DNA from: an uncultured Candidatus Saccharibacteria bacterium | GTDB taxonomy: Bacteria; Patescibacteria; Saccharimonadia; Saccharimonadales; UBA6022 | Reading direction: 5' to 3' | NCBI GenBank assembly: GCA_946887425.1 | Contig: CAMPKW010000033.1 | Span: 1 to 8,665, forward strand | Length of the DNA: 8,665 bases | Part shown: positions 7,513 through 8,665 of the stretch, piece after piece | How the letters are laid out: the number at the start of each line of letters is the position of its first letter | Numbering within the stretch: position 1 is the stretch's first letter | Position numbers and translations under genes: made by a program | The notes under the pieces: generated by a model | What the model saw: the letters and a program-made list of their open reading frames with translations, nothing else | Told to the model about the DNA's origin: nothing | The model's database searches: none

Positions 7513-7521
7513 TGCTATAAT
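7513..7521 (+). promoter_or_regulatory. Extended -10 promoter of the DUF192 gene
   Basis: TGCTATAAT is a perfect extended -10 element (TGn followed by consensus TATAAT at 7516-7521). No -35 match lies at 16-18 bp, as is common for extended -10 promoters. It lies 20 bp after the rimK stop. Transcription should start near 7528, about 20 nt before the preferred ATG. Confidence 0.7.
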
Positions 7522-7548
7522 GATCCATATGACAATGTGGGTAGTATT

Positions 7549-8028
7549 ATGAGCAACCGAAGGGACAAAACGTCCAATTGGTTGATTGCCTGCCTGCTGC
7601 TTGTGGTTGGTGTGGCGGCTTTTTTGCTGATCGAACCTCAACTTCGACCGAGAGTTTCGGTGGCGGTTGGCGATGGTGTATTTAAAGCACGCGTCGCTCA
7701 GACACAAAAGCAGCGCGACGAGGGCCTGTCAGGCGTTAAATATCTAGAATCCAACGAGGCGATGCTCTTTTTATTTGATAGTAGCGACAAATGGTCGATG
7801 TGGATGAAAGATATGGAAATGCCTCTCGATATCCTGTGGCTCGATCAATCACAAAAAGTTATTTATATCGTAAAAGGTGCGTCGCCAGACGATTTTCCGA
7901 AGTCATATATTCCAAATGACCCCGCTCTCTATGTACTTGAGTTGCCACAAGGAACGGTAGATTCGAAAAACATACGAATTGGCAGCAAGGCGACATTTAA
8001 TCTCGACGAAGCAAGGAGGATGAAGTAG
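7549..8028 (+). CDS. DUF192 family membrane-anchored extracytoplasmic protein (159 aa)
   Basis: An N-terminal signal anchor (basic MSNRRDK, then hydrophobic residues about 11-29) precedes a DUF192 (PF02643) domain. Family motifs are present: QTQKQRDEGLSG (51-62), AMLFLF (71-76), WSMWMKDMEMPLDILWLD (82-99) and YVLELPQG (128-135). The biochemical function of DUF192 is not established; exported single-domain forms are widespread. The domain should lie outside the membrane. I chose the ATG at 7549. The frame also opens at a GTG at 7537, but that start has no Shine-Dalgarno and lies only about 9 nt from the expected transcript start. GGGTAG (7539-7544) is a weak ribosome site for the ATG. The stop overlaps the next GTG by one base, and the two genes likely form an operon. 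Confidence 0.88.
   Translation: MSNRRDKTSNWLIACLLLVVGVAAFLLIEPQLRPRVSVAVGDGVFKARVAQTQKQRDEGLSGVKYLESNEAMLFLFDSSDKWSMWMKDMEMPLDILWLDQSQKVIYIVKGASPDDFPKSYIPNDPALYVLELPQGTVDSKNIRIGSKATFNLDEARRMK
8014..8019 (+). promoter_or_regulatory. Consensus Shine-Dalgarno deciding a GTG start
   Basis: AGGAGG ends 8 nt before the GTG at 8028. It is the best ribosome site in the window and lies inside the end of the DUF192 gene. It fixes GTG as the start of the next gene; the nearby ATG at 8032 is out of frame. Confidence 0.8.
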
Positions 8029-8516
8029 TGAATGTAGCGGTGATATTTGTCATTATTGTTGTGGCGCTTTTTGTTATTGCATTTGCGACCAAGCGACGCT
8101 TTGGCGTGCTTGGGTTGGCGCTGGCTGCAGGCGCGATGCTTAGTAGTTTATGGACAAAAGAACTGACGCCACTCGTGGAGCAGTCTGGGGTCGTGAGCAT
8201 TACGCTGCCGCCGCTTGCTAGCTTGGTGGCTGCTGCGTTGGTACTTTTGCCCGCGGTGCTCCTTTTCTTTAGCGGTCCGGTATATAAAGACAAAGGATCT
8301 CGCGTTATTGGATCGTTGGCGTTTTCCGTATTGGCGCTTGCACTGCTTCTCGAGCCGCTTGGTAGCGCCCTGGTGTTGCAAGATATAGGTAAGCAGATTT
8401 ATGATTTCTTTGTGGAAAATAAGGTGTATATTGTGACCGCCGGACTAGTGTTTGCATTGTTCGACATCTTGGCGACAAAAACGCCGCGTCATCACAAAGA
8501 ATCACTCAAACATTGA
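8028..8516 (+). CDS. Small polytopic membrane protein (162 aa)
   Basis: About five hydrophobic segments are visible (roughly 3-20, 24-41, 57-82, 93-115 and 132-149), with TKRR after the first and a His/Lys-rich tail (TPRHHKESLKH). The size and the central stretch from about 85 to 110, with Lys/Arg followed by RVIGSLAFSVLALALL, loosely recall CvpA-type membrane proteins, but I see no decisive motif and leave function open. Translation starts at GTG, supported by a consensus Shine-Dalgarno and by the one-base overlap with the DUF192 stop. Being co-transcribed with an anchored DUF192 protein suggests a shared envelope role (inference). The TGA stop lies inside the -35 box of the tRNA promoter. 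Confidence 0.83.
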   Translation: MNVAVIFVIIVVALFVIAFATKRRFGVLGLALAAGAMLSSLWTKELTPLVEQSGVVSITLPPLASLVAAALVLLPAVLLFFSGPVYKDKGSRVIGSLAFSVLALALLLEPLGSALVLQDIGKQIYDFFVENKVYIVTAGLVFALFDILATKTPRHHKESLKH

Positions 8517-8542
8517 CAAGCCACCCTTTAAAATGGTATCTT
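8513..8542 (+). promoter_or_regulatory. Promoter of tRNA-Lys
   Basis: A perfect -35 box TTGACA (8513-8518) is followed after 18 bp by TATCTT (8537-8542), which carries an extended -10 TGG at 8534-8536. Transcription should start near 8549, about 5 nt before the mature tRNA. The -35 box contains the TGA stop of the upstream gene. Confidence 0.75.
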
Positions 8543-8553
8543 TGTAGAGTTAA

Positions 8554-8630
8554 GGAGCCGTAGCTCAGCTGGTTAGAGCACCTGCCTTTTAAGCAGGGTG
8601 TCCTGAGTTCAAGTCTCAGCGGCTTCACCA
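8554..8630 (+). tRNA. tRNA-Lys (anticodon UUU)
   Basis: A full cloverleaf folds by eye. The acceptor is GGAGCCG with CGGCTTC (one G-U pair), the D-arm GCTC/GAGC, the anticodon stem CCTGC/GCAGG with loop CTTTTAA, the variable loop GTGTC, and the T-arm CTGAG/CTCAG with loop TTCAAGT. Anticodon TTT reads AAA/AAG. Discriminator A and CCA are encoded. It has its own promoter and terminator and is probably a single-gene transcript. Confidence 0.97.
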
Positions 8631-8638
8631 AGAAAAGT

Positions 8639-8664
8639 CACTCATCGAAAGATGGGTGTTTTTT
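8639..8664 (+). terminator. Intrinsic terminator after tRNA-Lys
   Basis: An 8-bp stem, CACTCATC with GATGGGTG (one G-U pair), closes a GAAA tetraloop and is followed directly by six T residues. It starts 9 nt after the CCA end of the tRNA. Confidence 0.9.
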
Positions 8665-8665
8665 C

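Noticed and set aside
7537..7548. Upstream GTG start for the DUF192 protein
   Set aside because: It has no Shine-Dalgarno and lies too close to the expected transcript start; the ATG at 7549 keeps the full basic plus hydrophobic signal anchor.
7997..8381. Minus-strand open frames opposite the DUF192 and small membrane protein genes
   Set aside because: Their products are low-complexity Ser/Thr/Ala- or Arg/Gln-rich, have no family features, and mirror the well-supported plus-strand genes.
1..8665. CRISPR arrays, insertion sequences, toxin-antitoxin pairs or phage genes
   Set aside because: No regularly spaced repeats, transposase or integrase motifs, terminal inverted repeats or small toxin pairs were seen on either strand.

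Overview
The window looks like a compact bacterial chromosome segment using the standard bacterial code: TGA is a real stop for the first ATP-grasp gene and for the last membrane protein. Gene content and style suggest a small-genome bacterium of the Candidate Phyla Radiation, possibly Saccharibacteria (TM7). This assignment is an inference from overall character (short intergenic gaps, ATP-grasp amino-acid ligases, lineage-type membrane proteins of unknown function, mid GC). No phylogenetic marker in the window proves it.

Layout. 57-2960 (+) encodes a very large polytopic membrane protein of unknown function. 3042-3983 (-) is a convergent, AT-richer orphan gene whose start sits directly behind a -10 box, so it is probably read from a leaderless mRNA. 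A 135-bp AT-rich divergent region follows, with a near-consensus promoter (TTGAAT-N17-TATAAT). It drives a tight three-gene operon, 4119-7492 (+): a divergent cyanophycin-synthetase-like ATP-grasp protein, a second such ATP-grasp domain fused to a RimB-type retropepsin-like protease domain, and a canonical RimK alpha-L-glutamate ligase. A new promoter starts a DUF192 exported or anchored protein (7549-8028), which overlaps by one base a small polytopic membrane protein (8028-8516). The window ends with tRNA-Lys(UUU), its own promoter and an intrinsic terminator.

The ATP-grasp operon is the most interesting part. Three ATP-dependent carboxylate-amine ligases in a row, one carrying a peptidase domain of the family linked elsewhere to RimK, look like a module that can both add and remove amino-acid tails on a protein or peptide. 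The first ligase is a paralogue of the second but has lost several substrate- and nucleotide-site motifs. It may be an altered-specificity or regulatory partner. The acceptor, the amino acid added and the physiological role cannot be read from the sequence.
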